From NCBI GenBank assembly GCA_964350135.1, contig CAYGJN010000141.1:1-5462 (forward strand): DNA of 5,462 nt, given 5' to 3'. A program made the position numbers and the translations under genes. Below are positions 1 through 5,462 of this stretch, piece after piece; within the stretch, counting starts at the first letter, position 1; every line of letters starts with the position of its first letter. This DNA comes from CAYGJN01 sp964350135 (lineage in GTDB: Bacteria; Bdellovibrionota; Bacteriovoracia; Bacteriovoracales; Bacteriovoracaceae). The notes under the pieces were generated by a model that was not told the DNA's origin, did not search any database, and was given only the letters and a program-made list of their open reading frames with translations.

Positions 1-397
1 GTTTGATATCTGCTTTTGTTTCATCAATATCAGTTGGTAAATTATAGGACTGGGAAAATTGGGACATATAGCGAGATTTGGACTTTACTCCATTTCTTTC
101 AACAACCTCTTCTTTCACAATTTTGCCAGAGATAGAGATCATGCCATTTTCAATTTTGATATCAATAGGAGTCTCATCATTGCCTTTTGGAATGATTCTC
201 AGAAGCTTGTGCTTACCTGAGTCTTCCCATTTAAGTTCAACTTGATTTGATTCATTTGCTAAACCGGAACTAAAAAAGTCGCCAAACAGTCCTTGCCCAT
301 GAACTGTAGAACACAAAAAAAAGAGAACAGCCAAAGCCGCTCCCTTTTGTAATAACTGTGAAAATAAATGATTAGTCGTTTGCTGCTCTGGTCTCAT
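1..397 (-). CDS. Exported Hsp20/alpha-crystallin-like protein, partial (C-terminus beyond left edge)
   Basis: Reading leftwards from the ATG at 397-395 gives 132 codons, open to the edge. Residues 1-20 form a polar N-region (MRPEQQ..., with a Lys at 18). Residues 20-31 are a hydrophobic core (AALAVLFFLCST), and V-H-G at 32-34 gives a plausible signal peptidase I site. LFFLC is not a proper lipobox, so a lipoprotein is less likely. From about residue 53 the pattern is that of a small heat shock protein core: a strand (VELKWED), then DIKIENGMISISGKI at 79-93, a charged KEEVVERNG loop, and FSQSYNLPTDIDETKADIK at 114-132. This matches the Hsp20 rule of 'v.vedG.L.I.g' followed by 'f.r.f.LP..vd...i.A'. 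The diagnostic A-x-x-x-N-G-V-L motif would lie past the edge. The family holds ATP-independent holdases, usually cytosolic, so a periplasmic or secreted member is unusual. No other in-frame ATG precedes codon 86. The Shine-Dalgarno signal is poor and the start overlaps the upstream gene by 26 bases, which suggests coupling. The Hsp20 call is fairly sure; the export call is good but not certain. Confidence 0.72.
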   Translation of the reverse strand, partial: MRPEQQTTNHLFSQLLQKGAALAVLFFLCSTVHGQGLFGDFFSSGLANESNQVELKWEDSGKHKLLRIIPKGNDETPIDIKIENGMISISGKIVKEEVVERNGVKSKSRYMSQFSQSYNLPTDIDETKADIK

Positions 398-530
398 TGA
401 CTTGATCTTCAGTCTCTTCAACATCAGCATCTTCGCCTTTTTTAGAGTTTTTACCATTTAGAAAGACATGTCCTTTAACCAGACATCTAATCTCTTCTTC
501 TGCCAACTCAAACTTTTCTTTTAATCCCAT
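372..530 (-). CDS. Small acidic protein of unknown function (52 residues)
   Basis: The product runs MGLKEKFELAEEEIRCLVKG at residues 1-20, and the coding sequence ends in TAA at 374-372. I do not recognise the family. Residues 2-19 could form an amphipathic helix. Residues 29-52 are rich in Asp, Glu, Lys and Asn and look disordered. There is no signal peptide or membrane segment, and a single Cys at residue 15. The start at 530 is chosen because GGAGGTG (540-534) lies the right distance upstream, leaving 5 bases between GGAGG and the ATG. An in-frame ATG at 587 would add 19 residues, but it has no comparable ribosome binding site and lies upstream of the predicted transcription start. The end overlaps the start of the Hsp20-like gene, so the two are probably co-transcribed and coupled. 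The strong ribosome binding site and the promoter are the main evidence that this gene is real. It could still be a leader ORF that mainly serves to couple translation. Confidence 0.62.
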   Translation of the reverse strand: MGLKEKFELAEEEIRCLVKGHVFLNGKNSKKGEDADVEETEDQVNETRAAND

Positions 531-533
531 ACT

Positions 534-540
534 CACCTCC
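534..540 (-). promoter_or_regulatory. Strong ribosome binding site for the 52-residue ORF
   Basis: GGAGGTG on the - strand matches the anti-Shine-Dalgarno sequence and is followed by AGT and the ATG at 530. It fixes the start of the small gene. It is the best Shine-Dalgarno sequence in the window. Confidence 0.8.
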
Positions 541-561
541 GTGACAATGGTTCCTCTTTCA

Positions 562-576
562 GGGGAGAAAACCCCC
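562..576 (-). other. Small G/C hairpin in the predicted 5' leader of the small-ORF/Hsp20 transcript
   Basis: On the - strand a GGGGG run (576-572) is followed by TTTT, then CT and CCCC (565-562). It can fold into a 4-5 base-pair stem with a short T-rich loop. It lies between the predicted transcription start (about 582) and the ribosome binding site at 534-540. It is short, no U-tract follows it in the direction of transcription, and it is not a terminator. A role in mRNA stability or thermosensing is possible but unproven. Confidence 0.3.
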
Positions 577-588
577 AGGATAGTCACT

Positions 589-618
589 ATTAAACCTTAA
601 AAAACTGCATCATGTCAA
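589..618 (-). promoter_or_regulatory. Putative sigma70-type promoter for the small-ORF/Hsp20 pair
   Basis: On the - strand a perfect -35 TTGACA (618-613) is followed by an 18-base spacer and TTTAAT (594-589), which matches the -10 consensus at 5 of 6 positions but lacks the A at position 2. Transcription would start near 582, giving a leader of about 50 bases before the ATG at 530. I see no clear alternative heat-shock (sigma32-type) signature. The call rests on sequence match and position only. Confidence 0.5.
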
Positions 619-666
619 GACGAGGCTTCCTACCTGACAACTTGGGTACTGAATCTTTTTCCTTCA

Positions 667-696
667 TTGCCACCTATCAGAAGAGAACTGTATAAT
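667..696 (+). promoter_or_regulatory. Putative sigma70-type promoter of the sucAB-lpd operon
   Basis: A perfect -10 TATAAT (691-696) is preceded, after an 18-base spacer, by TTGCCA (667-672), which matches TTGACA at 5 of 6 positions. Predicted transcription starts near 703, leaving a leader of about 58 bases before the sucA ATG at 761. Its -35 box lies about 48 bases from that of the opposing promoter, so the two form a back-to-back control region. Confidence 0.62.
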
Positions 697-710
697 ATAT
701 CTCATACGTA

Positions 711-722
711 CACTAATTAGTG
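711..722. promoter_or_regulatory. Perfect 12-base palindrome, candidate operator
   Basis: CACTAATTAGTG is its own reverse complement; the symmetry does not extend to the flanking bases. It lies about 8-20 bases downstream of the predicted sucA transcription start, where a bound dimeric repressor would block initiation or early elongation. No second copy was noticed in the intergenic region. I cannot assign a regulator family. Confidence 0.35.
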
Positions 723-760
723 ATCCACACGCCATGAGCGTATTAAAAACGGGTTAACCT

Positions 761-3478
761 ATGGATATTTCTTTTCTTACCAATAGCGAGTCTCATTATA
801 TCGACTCAATGTATCAAAGCTATTTAAAAGACCCTACTTCTGTTGACGACTCATGGCAGCACTTCTTTAAAGGCTATGAGTTTGCACAAAAGTTTTCAGG
901 GGGCAGCAACGCCCAAGCACCCGTCACCCCAGGGGAGATGGCCACTGAAATCAAAGTTGAAAGGCTTATTGATACATACAGAGAAAGAGGACATCTACTT
1001 AGCAAAACTAATCCTATTAGAGAACGAAAGGATAGAGATGCAGGACTTGAACTTAGTGAGTTTGGGCTTACAGATGCAGACCTTTCTAAAAGTTTTGGAG
1101 TTTGCCAAGAGCTTGGAGTGAATACATTAGGTGAGGTCGTAGAGCATTTAAAAGAAGTTTATTGCGATAATATTGGTTTTGAATACAAACATATGACTAA
1201 TAGAAAGCAAAAAAAATGGATTCAAGATTATATTGAATCAAGTGCAAAAAAAATCGACTTTCCTCTTGAAAAGAAAAAACGAATTCTTCTCAAACTAAAT
1301 GAGGCTACTGTTTTTGAAAACTTTCTTGGAACAAAATATATAGGACAAAAAAGATTTTCACTTGAAGGTGGGGAAAACACGATACCTGGCATAGATGCCA
1401 TGATTAATGAAGCTGCTGATCATGGAGTAACAGAAGTTGTCATTGGTATGGCCCATAGAGGTAGGTTAAATGTTCTTTCAAATATAATGAGGAAAACCTA
1501 TGAGTATATTTTCTCTGAGTTTGAAGGAATGGAGCATGCTAGAGAAATGACCATGGGAGATGGAGATGTAAAATACCACCTTGGTTTTAAATCACTTCTT
1601 AAAACTCCTGCAGGTAAAAGTGTTTTCATTAAATTAATGCCTAATCCGTCACACTTAGAAGCAGTTGCTCCAGTTGTAGAGGGATTTGCTAGAGCTAAGG
1701 CTGATATTTATCATCAAGGTAATTCCGAAAAAATTCTTCCACTTATTATACATGGTGATGCTGCTGTTGCTGGGCAAGGTGTTGTTTACGAAGTGGCCCA
1801 AATGTCTAAACTTCCGGGCTACTATACAGGTGGAACAATACATTTTGTGATTAATAACCAGATTGGATTCACAACTAATTTTGATGAGGCAAGATCTGGA
1901 ACTTATTGTACAGATGTTGCAAAAGTAAGTGACTCCCCGATCATTCATGTCAATGGTGATAATGCGGAAGCCGTTGTTTACGCAATGGAACTTGCAGTAA
2001 AGTTTCGTCAAGAGTTTGGACAAGATATCTATGTAGATATGGTTTGCTACCGTAAGCATGGGCATAATGAAAGTGATGAACCTAAATACACTCAGCCAAA
2101 TTTTTATCAATTAATTTCTAAACATGATGATCCGAGAAAAGTTTATACTAAAATTTTATCTGAAAGAGGGTCAATTGAAGCTCAGATTGCAAAACAAATG
2201 GAAAAAGAGTTTAAAAAAGATCTTCAAGATAGGCTTAATAAAGTTCGAGGGAACCAAGTAAAATTTGAGAAGATGAAACCAGATGAAGAGTGGGAGAATT
2301 ATAGAAGAAGTACCCCTGAAGACTTTGAATCATCTCCTGATACTTCTGTACAACTTCATAACTTAGAAAAGATTAATAAGGTTATTACAACATTACCTGA
2401 CAATATAAAACCGATCAAAAAATCTCTTAAGCTTTTGGATGATAGAAAAGAAAAGTTCAAAGAGGATAAACTTGATTGGGCCATGGGTGAACTCTTTGCT
2501 TATGGATCACTAATGTTAGAAGGTCATGATGTTAGAATTTCTGGACAAGACTGCATTCGTGGAACATTTTCACACAGACACGCAGGTTTTTTTGATGAAG
2601 TTACAGCTGAAAAATATATAAATCTCAATCATATAGAGCAAGGGCAAGGAGAGCTTAAAGTTTATAACTCCCTACTCTCTGAATATGCAGTTATGGGTTT
2701 TGAATATGGCTACTCTCTGGCTCGCCCAAACACATTAACAATATGGGAAGCACAGTTTGGAGATTTTTCTAATACTGCCCAAACAATTATTGATCAGTTT
2801 ATCTCAAGTGCAGAATCGAAGTGGAATATAAACTCGGGACTTATGCTTCTTCTTCCACATGGCTATGAAGGACAAGGACCTGAGCACTCAAGTGCTAAGC
2901 CTGAGAGATACCTACAGTTGTGTGCCGAATTTAATATGATCGCAGCTAATTGCACGACTCCTGCCAATTGCTTTCATCTTCTAAGACGACAAATTAAATT
3001 CCCTTTTAGATTGCCTGCAATTGTTTTTACTCCTAAAAGTCTTTTGCGACACCCACAATGTACATCAGCTAAAAAAGATTTTACAGAAGGCTCCTTCCAG
3101 GAATTTTACGATGATGATTATTGCGATAAAAAATCAGTCAAAAGAGTTCTTCTTTGTACTGGTAAAATTTATTACGATCTATTAGAGAAACAGCAAGAAG
3201 ATAGTAGAAAAGATATTGCTATTATTCGTGTTGAACAGCTTCACCCTCTACCTTTTAAACGCCTTGATAAAATGATGGAGCAGTATAAAGGTGCTGAAGT
3301 TTACTGGGTACAAGAAGAACCTAAGAATATGGGCTTTTGGAATTATATGTTAAGAAAAATTGATTATTATGAACCAAAAGTTATAAGTAGAAAGTCTTCG
3401 GCCTCACCAGCGACTGGTTATGGAAGCCTTCACAAAGAAGAGCAAAAAGAAATTATTGAGAAAAGTTTTAAACTATAA
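761..3478 (+). CDS. sucA: 2-oxoglutarate dehydrogenase E1 component
   Basis: This is the thiamine-diphosphate-dependent decarboxylase of the OGDH complex. It converts 2-oxoglutarate to CO2 and a succinyl group loaded onto the lipoyl domains of SucB, in the cytosolic TCA cycle. It has 905 residues, close to the E. coli enzyme (about 930). Residues 1-45 (FLTNSESHYIDSMYQSYL..., SWQHFFKGYEFA) form the E1o-specific N-terminal segment that contacts partner subunits. AHRGRLNVL at 231-239 and NPSHLEAV at 295-302 carry the active-site histidines. HGDAAVAGQG at 331-340 and NNQIGF at 365-370 belong to the thiamine-diphosphate and Mg site, and RKHGHNESDEP at 431-441 follows. The transketolase-like pyrimidine domain (about 570-770) contains GQGPEHSSAKPERYLQL at 704-720, with the catalytic His at 709. 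The C-terminal domain ends near 905. The homodimeric E1o fold, rather than an E1p or alpha2beta2 type, is clear from these motifs and the single chain. Gly-rich bases 751-753 give only a weak ribosome binding site. No frameshift or missing catalytic motif is seen. Confidence 0.98.
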   Translation: MDISFLTNSESHYIDSMYQSYLKDPTSVDDSWQHFFKGYEFAQKFSGGSNAQAPVTPGEMATEIKVERLIDTYRERGHLLSKTNPIRERKDRDAGLELSEFGLTDADLSKSFGVCQELGVNTLGEVVEHLKEVYCDNIGFEYKHMTNRKQKKWIQDYIESSAKKIDFPLEKKKRILLKLNEATVFENFLGTKYIGQKRFSLEGGENTIPGIDAMINEAADHGVTEVVIGMAHRGRLNVLSNIMRKTYEYIFSEFEGMEHAREMTMGDGDVKYHLGFKSLLKTPAGKSVFIKLMPNPSHLEAVAPVVEGFARAKADIYHQGNSEKILPLIIHGDAAVAGQGVVYEVAQMSKLPGYYTGGTIHFVINNQIGFTTNFDEARSGTYCTDVAKVSDSPIIHVNGDNAEAVVYAMELAVKFRQEFGQDIYVDMVCYRKHGHNESDEPKYTQPNFYQLISKHDDPRKVYTKILSERGSIEAQIAKQMEKEFKKDLQDRLNKVRGNQVKFEKMKPDEEWENYRRSTPEDFESSPDTSVQLHNLEKINKVITTLPDNIKPIKKSLKLLDDRKEKFKEDKLDWAMGELFAYGSLMLEGHDVRISGQDCIRGTFSHRHAGFFDEVTAEKYINLNHIEQGQGELKVYNSLLSEYAVMGFEYGYSLARPNTLTIWEAQFGDFSNTAQTIIDQFISSAESKWNINSGLMLLLPHGYEGQGPEHSSAKPERYLQLCAEFNMIAANCTTPANCFHLLRRQIKFPFRLPAIVFTPKSLLRHPQCTSAKKDFTEGSFQEFYDDDYCDKKSVKRVLLCTGKIYYDLLEKQQEDSRKDIAIIRVEQLHPLPFKRLDKMMEQYKGAEVYWVQEEPKNMGFWNYMLRKIDYYEPKVISRKSSASPATGYGSLHKEEQKEIIEKSFKL

Positions 3479-3482
3479 AGGA
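3478..3482 (+). promoter_or_regulatory. Ribosome binding site of sucB
   Basis: AAGGA begins on the last base of the sucA stop codon and leaves 7 bases before the sucB ATG. It supports the start at 3490 and tight coupling within the operon. Confidence 0.75.
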
Positions 3483-3489
3483 AACTTCA

Positions 3490-3717
3490 ATGAAAATTGA
3501 ACTTAAAATCCCTACAGTGGGTGAGTCCATCTCAGAAGTCACAATTGCTAGTTGGCTCAAAAATACTGGGGACGTGGTTGAACTAGATGAACCCATCGCA
3601 GAGATAGAATCTGATAAGGCGACTGTTGAACTTATGGCCGAGGCTGCAGGAGTTCTAACAACCACAGCCAATGAAGGTGATACAGTTGCAGTAGGAGCCG
3701 TTGTTGCCACAATCGAT
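3490..3717 (+). repeat. Lipoyl-domain repeat unit 1 within sucB
   Basis: Codons 1-76 encode a complete biotinyl/lipoyl domain with modifiable Lys43. It aligns without gaps to codons 104-179 at about 56 of 76 residues. The repeat period is 309 bases, and residues 31-52 are identical to 134-155. Confidence 0.9.
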
Positions 3718-4995
3718 ACTGACGGTGCTACAGAAGAGCAGGCACCAAAAGAAGAAGCAACTCCTGCACAAGCTGCACCTGCCCCAAGTGGCGGTGGAGA
3801 AGAAGTTGAAATAAAAATCCCTACTGTTGGTGAGTCTATTACTCAGGTTGTAATTTCGAGTTGGATTAAAAATACAGGTGACTCAGTTGAACTTGATGAG
3901 CCTATTGCTGAAATAGAATCGGATAAAGCGACTGTAGAACTTATGGCCGAAGCCGATGGTGTACTTACCACATTAGTTGATGCAGGATCCACTGTTGATA
4001 TTGGAGCTGTTGTAGCAAAGATCGCAGCAGGTGCTAGTGGATCAAAACCTGCAGCGAGCGCTGCAACCACAACTGCAAATACACAAACTCAGAGCACAAG
4101 TGGTCCTGGTGGGCACCCATCCCCTGCTGCTGGAAAGATTTTAGCAGAAAAGGGAGTTGATCCAAACAATGTACAAGGGTCAGGAAAAGACGGACGTATT
4201 ACTAAAGCTGATGCCATGGGTGCAAGTACTTCTGCCCCTGTTGCAGCTAAGGCTTCAAAAAAAGAGTCCGCACCCGCAAAGAGTTTTGGAGGCTCACGAG
4301 ATCTTGAACGCAAAAAGATGTCTCCTCTTCGTAAAACTATTGCCAAAAGACTTGTTGAGGCTAAAAACTCAACCGCCATGCTTACAACATTTAATGAAGT
4401 AGATATGCATAATGTAATGGCCTTTAGAAAGAAGTATCAAGACGAGTTTGTAAAGCAACACGAAATCAAGCTAGGCTTTATGTCACTTTTTACTAAGGCA
4501 CTTTGTAAGGCCACAGAGCTTTTCCCACAAGTTAATGCGCAACTTGATGGTGAAGAGCTTATCTTTCATGACTATTGTGATGTAGGTATTGCAGTTTCAA
4601 CTCCCAAGGGACTTGTTGTTCCTGTAGTTCGAAATGCAGAGTCTATGGGACTAGCTGATATTGAAAAAGAAATTAAGCGACTTGCCCTTAAAGGAAGAGA
4701 TGGAAAGCTTACTCTTGATGAAATGCAAGGTGGAACTATTACAATTACTAACGGTGGTGTTTTTGGATCAATGCTTTCAACACCTATTTTAAATATTCCC
4801 CAGTCTGCAATACTAGGAATGCATAATATTGTTGAACGTCCAGTTGCTGTTAACGGTCAAGTGGTCATCCACCCTATTATGTACTTAGCACTTTCTTATG
4901 ATCATAGAGTTATCGATGGACGCGAGTCCGTTGGATTTCTCAAGGCCATTAAAGAATATATTGAAGACCCTGCAAAAATGATTTTAGGAATTTAA
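3490..4995 (+). CDS. sucB: Dihydrolipoyl succinyltransferase (E2o) with two lipoyl domains
   Basis: This is the core subunit of the OGDH complex; it moves the succinyl group from its lipoyl arm to CoA. Domain order over 501 residues: lipoyl domain 1 (1-76, lipoyl Lys43 in IESDKATVE); an Ala/Pro/Glu linker (77-103); lipoyl domain 2 (104-179, Lys146 in the same motif); an Ala/Ser/Thr-rich linker (180-207); a peripheral-subunit-binding domain (about 209-244, HPSPAAGKILAEKGVD...GRITKADA); a second linker; and the acyltransferase domain (about 275-501). The catalytic motif DHRVIDG lies at 471-477 (His472, Asp476). The C-terminal GRESVGFLKAIKEYIEDP is typical of succinyltransferases, and the operon position after sucA supports E2o over E2p. 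E. coli SucB has about 405 residues and one lipoyl domain; the extra length here equals one lipoyl domain plus linker. The gene starts 11 bases after sucA. Confidence 0.97.
   Translation: MKIELKIPTVGESISEVTIASWLKNTGDVVELDEPIAEIESDKATVELMAEAAGVLTTTANEGDTVAVGAVVATIDTDGATEEQAPKEEATPAQAAPAPSGGGEEVEIKIPTVGESITQVVISSWIKNTGDSVELDEPIAEIESDKATVELMAEADGVLTTLVDAGSTVDIGAVVAKIAAGASGSKPAASAATTTANTQTQSTSGPGGHPSPAAGKILAEKGVDPNNVQGSGKDGRITKADAMGASTSAPVAAKASKKESAPAKSFGGSRDLERKKMSPLRKTIAKRLVEAKNSTAMLTTFNEVDMHNVMAFRKKYQDEFVKQHEIKLGFMSLFTKALCKATELFPQVNAQLDGEELIFHDYCDVGIAVSTPKGLVVPVVRNAESMGLADIEKEIKRLALKGRDGKLTLDEMQGGTITITNGGVFGSMLSTPILNIPQSAILGMHNIVERPVAVNGQVVIHPIMYLALSYDHRVIDGRESVGFLKAIKEYIEDPAKMILGI
3799..4026 (+). 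repeat. Lipoyl-domain repeat unit 2 within sucB
   Basis: Codons 104-179 encode the second lipoyl domain, with Lys146 in an intact E-S-D-K-A motif. Both copies keep the hallmark G-E-S-I near the start and the D-K-A turn, so both should be substrates for lipoylation. The second copy differs from the first mostly at the tail (VDAGSTVDIG against ANEGDTVAVG). Confidence 0.9.
4986..4989 (+). promoter_or_regulatory. Ribosome binding site of lpd, inside the sucB end
   Basis: AGGA lies within the last codons of sucB and leaves 8 bases before the lpd ATG at 4998. The sucB stop and lpd start are separated by only two bases, so lpd translation is probably coupled to that of sucB. Confidence 0.65.
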
Positions 4996-4997
4996 TT

Positions 4998-5462
4998 ATG
5001 AGTAATGAATTTGATGTTGTAATTATTGGATCTGGTCCTGGCGGTTATGTTTGTGCCATTAGATGTGCACAGCTTGGCATGAAGACGGCCATTGTTGAAA
5101 AATACAAAACACTAGGTGGAACCTGTCTAAATGTAGGCTGTATCCCCTCAAAAGCCTGGCTTGATTCTAGCGAAAGGTTTCATGAAACAAAACATTTTGA
5201 CACTCATGGAATTAATATAGAGAAAGTATCCGTTGATTTTCCAAAAATGAGAACACGTGTTGAAAATGTTGTAGACCATATAACTAAAGGTGTTGCTTTT
5301 TTAATGAAAAAAAACAAGATCCAAGTTTTCCAAGGCCTTGGCTCTTTTGTCGATGCTAATACGATCAAAGTCAATGGTGATGAAGAGCAAACGATCAAAG
5401 CAAAAAATATTATTCTCGCCACTGGCTCTAAACCATCAAGTTTTCCAGGAATGGAAATTGAT
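4998..5462 (+). CDS. lpd: Dihydrolipoyl dehydrogenase (E3), partial (C-terminus beyond right edge)
   Basis: This FAD-dependent disulfide oxidoreductase reoxidises the dihydrolipoyl arms of SucB and passes the electrons to NAD+. The first 155 residues are present and uninterrupted. FDVVIIGSGPGGY (5-17) is the dinucleotide-binding fold for FAD with GxGxxG at 11-16, followed by the E34 that ends the second strand. GGTCLNVGCIPSK (40-52) holds the redox-active disulfide Cys43/Cys48. ATGSKP (141-146) is the second FAD-contact motif. The NAD-binding and dimer domains, including the C-terminal His-Glu dyad, lie off the edge; full family members have about 460-480 residues. Residue 54 is Trp (SKAWLDSSE) where many homologues have Leu. 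A glutathione or mercuric reductase is less likely, because the disulfide spacing and the position after sucB both fit E3. Being encoded with sucAB suggests it primarily serves OGDH, though it may also serve other lipoyl complexes. Confidence 0.96.
   Translation, partial: MSNEFDVVIIGSGPGGYVCAIRCAQLGMKTAIVEKYKTLGGTCLNVGCIPSKAWLDSSERFHETKHFDTHGINIEKVSVDFPKMRTRVENVVDHITKGVAFLMKKNKIQVFQGLGSFVDANTIKVNGDEEQTIKAKNIILATGSKPSSFPGMEID

Noticed and set aside
531..587. Upstream ATG at 587 on the - strand that would extend the small protein to 71 residues
   Set aside because: It lies upstream of the predicted transcription start near 582 and has no matching ribosome binding site, whereas the ATG at 530 has GGAGGTG at ideal spacing.
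1209..1253. Two runs of eight A in sucA (1209-1216 and 1246-1253), with similar runs at 315-322 and 5307-5314
   Set aside because: Such runs can cause slippage, but the correct frame continues through each, Lys-rich codons in AT-rich DNA explain them, and no alternative frame leads to a meaningful product.
1655..2110. A 151-codon open frame on the - strand
   Set aside because: It lies wholly inside sucA, whose frame is intact and full of conserved motifs here; the antisense product has no recognisable domain and no ribosome binding site was seen.
3476..3489. Possible terminator or promoter between sucA and sucB
   Set aside because: The gap is 11 bases with a ribosome binding site and no hairpin; there is no room for an independent promoter.
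4089..4402. Open frames on both strands within sucB
   Set aside because: They overlap the SucB linker and binding domain in other frames; low-complexity Ala/Ser/Pro codons naturally leave other frames open.
3490..4995. Reading the gene as the E2 of pyruvate dehydrogenase because of its two lipoyl domains
   Set aside because: The C-terminal motif DHRVIDGRESVGFL is of the succinyltransferase type and the gene lies directly after a clear sucA.

Overview
The window holds the front of a 2-oxoglutarate dehydrogenase (OGDH) operon on the + strand: sucA (E1o), sucB (E2o) and the first 155 codons of lpd (E3). A divergent pair of small genes on the - strand occupies the first 530 bases. The DNA is AT-rich, the proteins are clearly bacterial, and one product has a signal peptide. 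A low-GC Gram-negative bacterium fits best. The style of the proteins is compatible with Bdellovibrionota/Bacteriovoracia, but that placement is only an inference and no marker gene here settles it.

Layout. Positions 1-397 (-) hold the N-terminal part of an exported small-heat-shock (Hsp20/alpha-crystallin-like) protein that runs off the left edge. Positions 372-530 (-) hold an unrecognised 52-residue acidic protein with a strong ribosome binding site; its end overlaps the start of the Hsp20-like gene by 26 bases, so the two look translationally coupled. Positions 531-760 are a divergent intergenic region with one good sigma70-type promoter candidate in each direction, a perfect 12-base palindrome just downstream of the predicted sucA transcription start, and a small G/C hairpin in the leader of the - strand pair. 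sucA (761-3478), sucB (3490-4995) and lpd (4998 to the right edge) follow with gaps of 11 and 2 bases and no terminator between them, so they should form one transcript.

How the genes work together. SucA decarboxylates 2-oxoglutarate on thiamine diphosphate and passes the succinyl group to lipoyl-lysines of SucB. SucB transfers it to CoA. Lpd reoxidises the dihydrolipoyl group with FAD and NAD+. The complex therefore carries its own E3 gene. The main departure from the E. coli pattern is that SucB has two tandem lipoyl domains (103-residue period, about 74% identical) instead of one. It also has a Gly where many E2 peripheral-subunit-binding domains have an Arg.

I see no RNA gene, mobile element, CRISPR array or attachment site. 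The window is mostly conserved central metabolism. The less ordinary parts are the two-lipoyl SucB, the exported Hsp20-like protein with its small partner, and the divergent control region.
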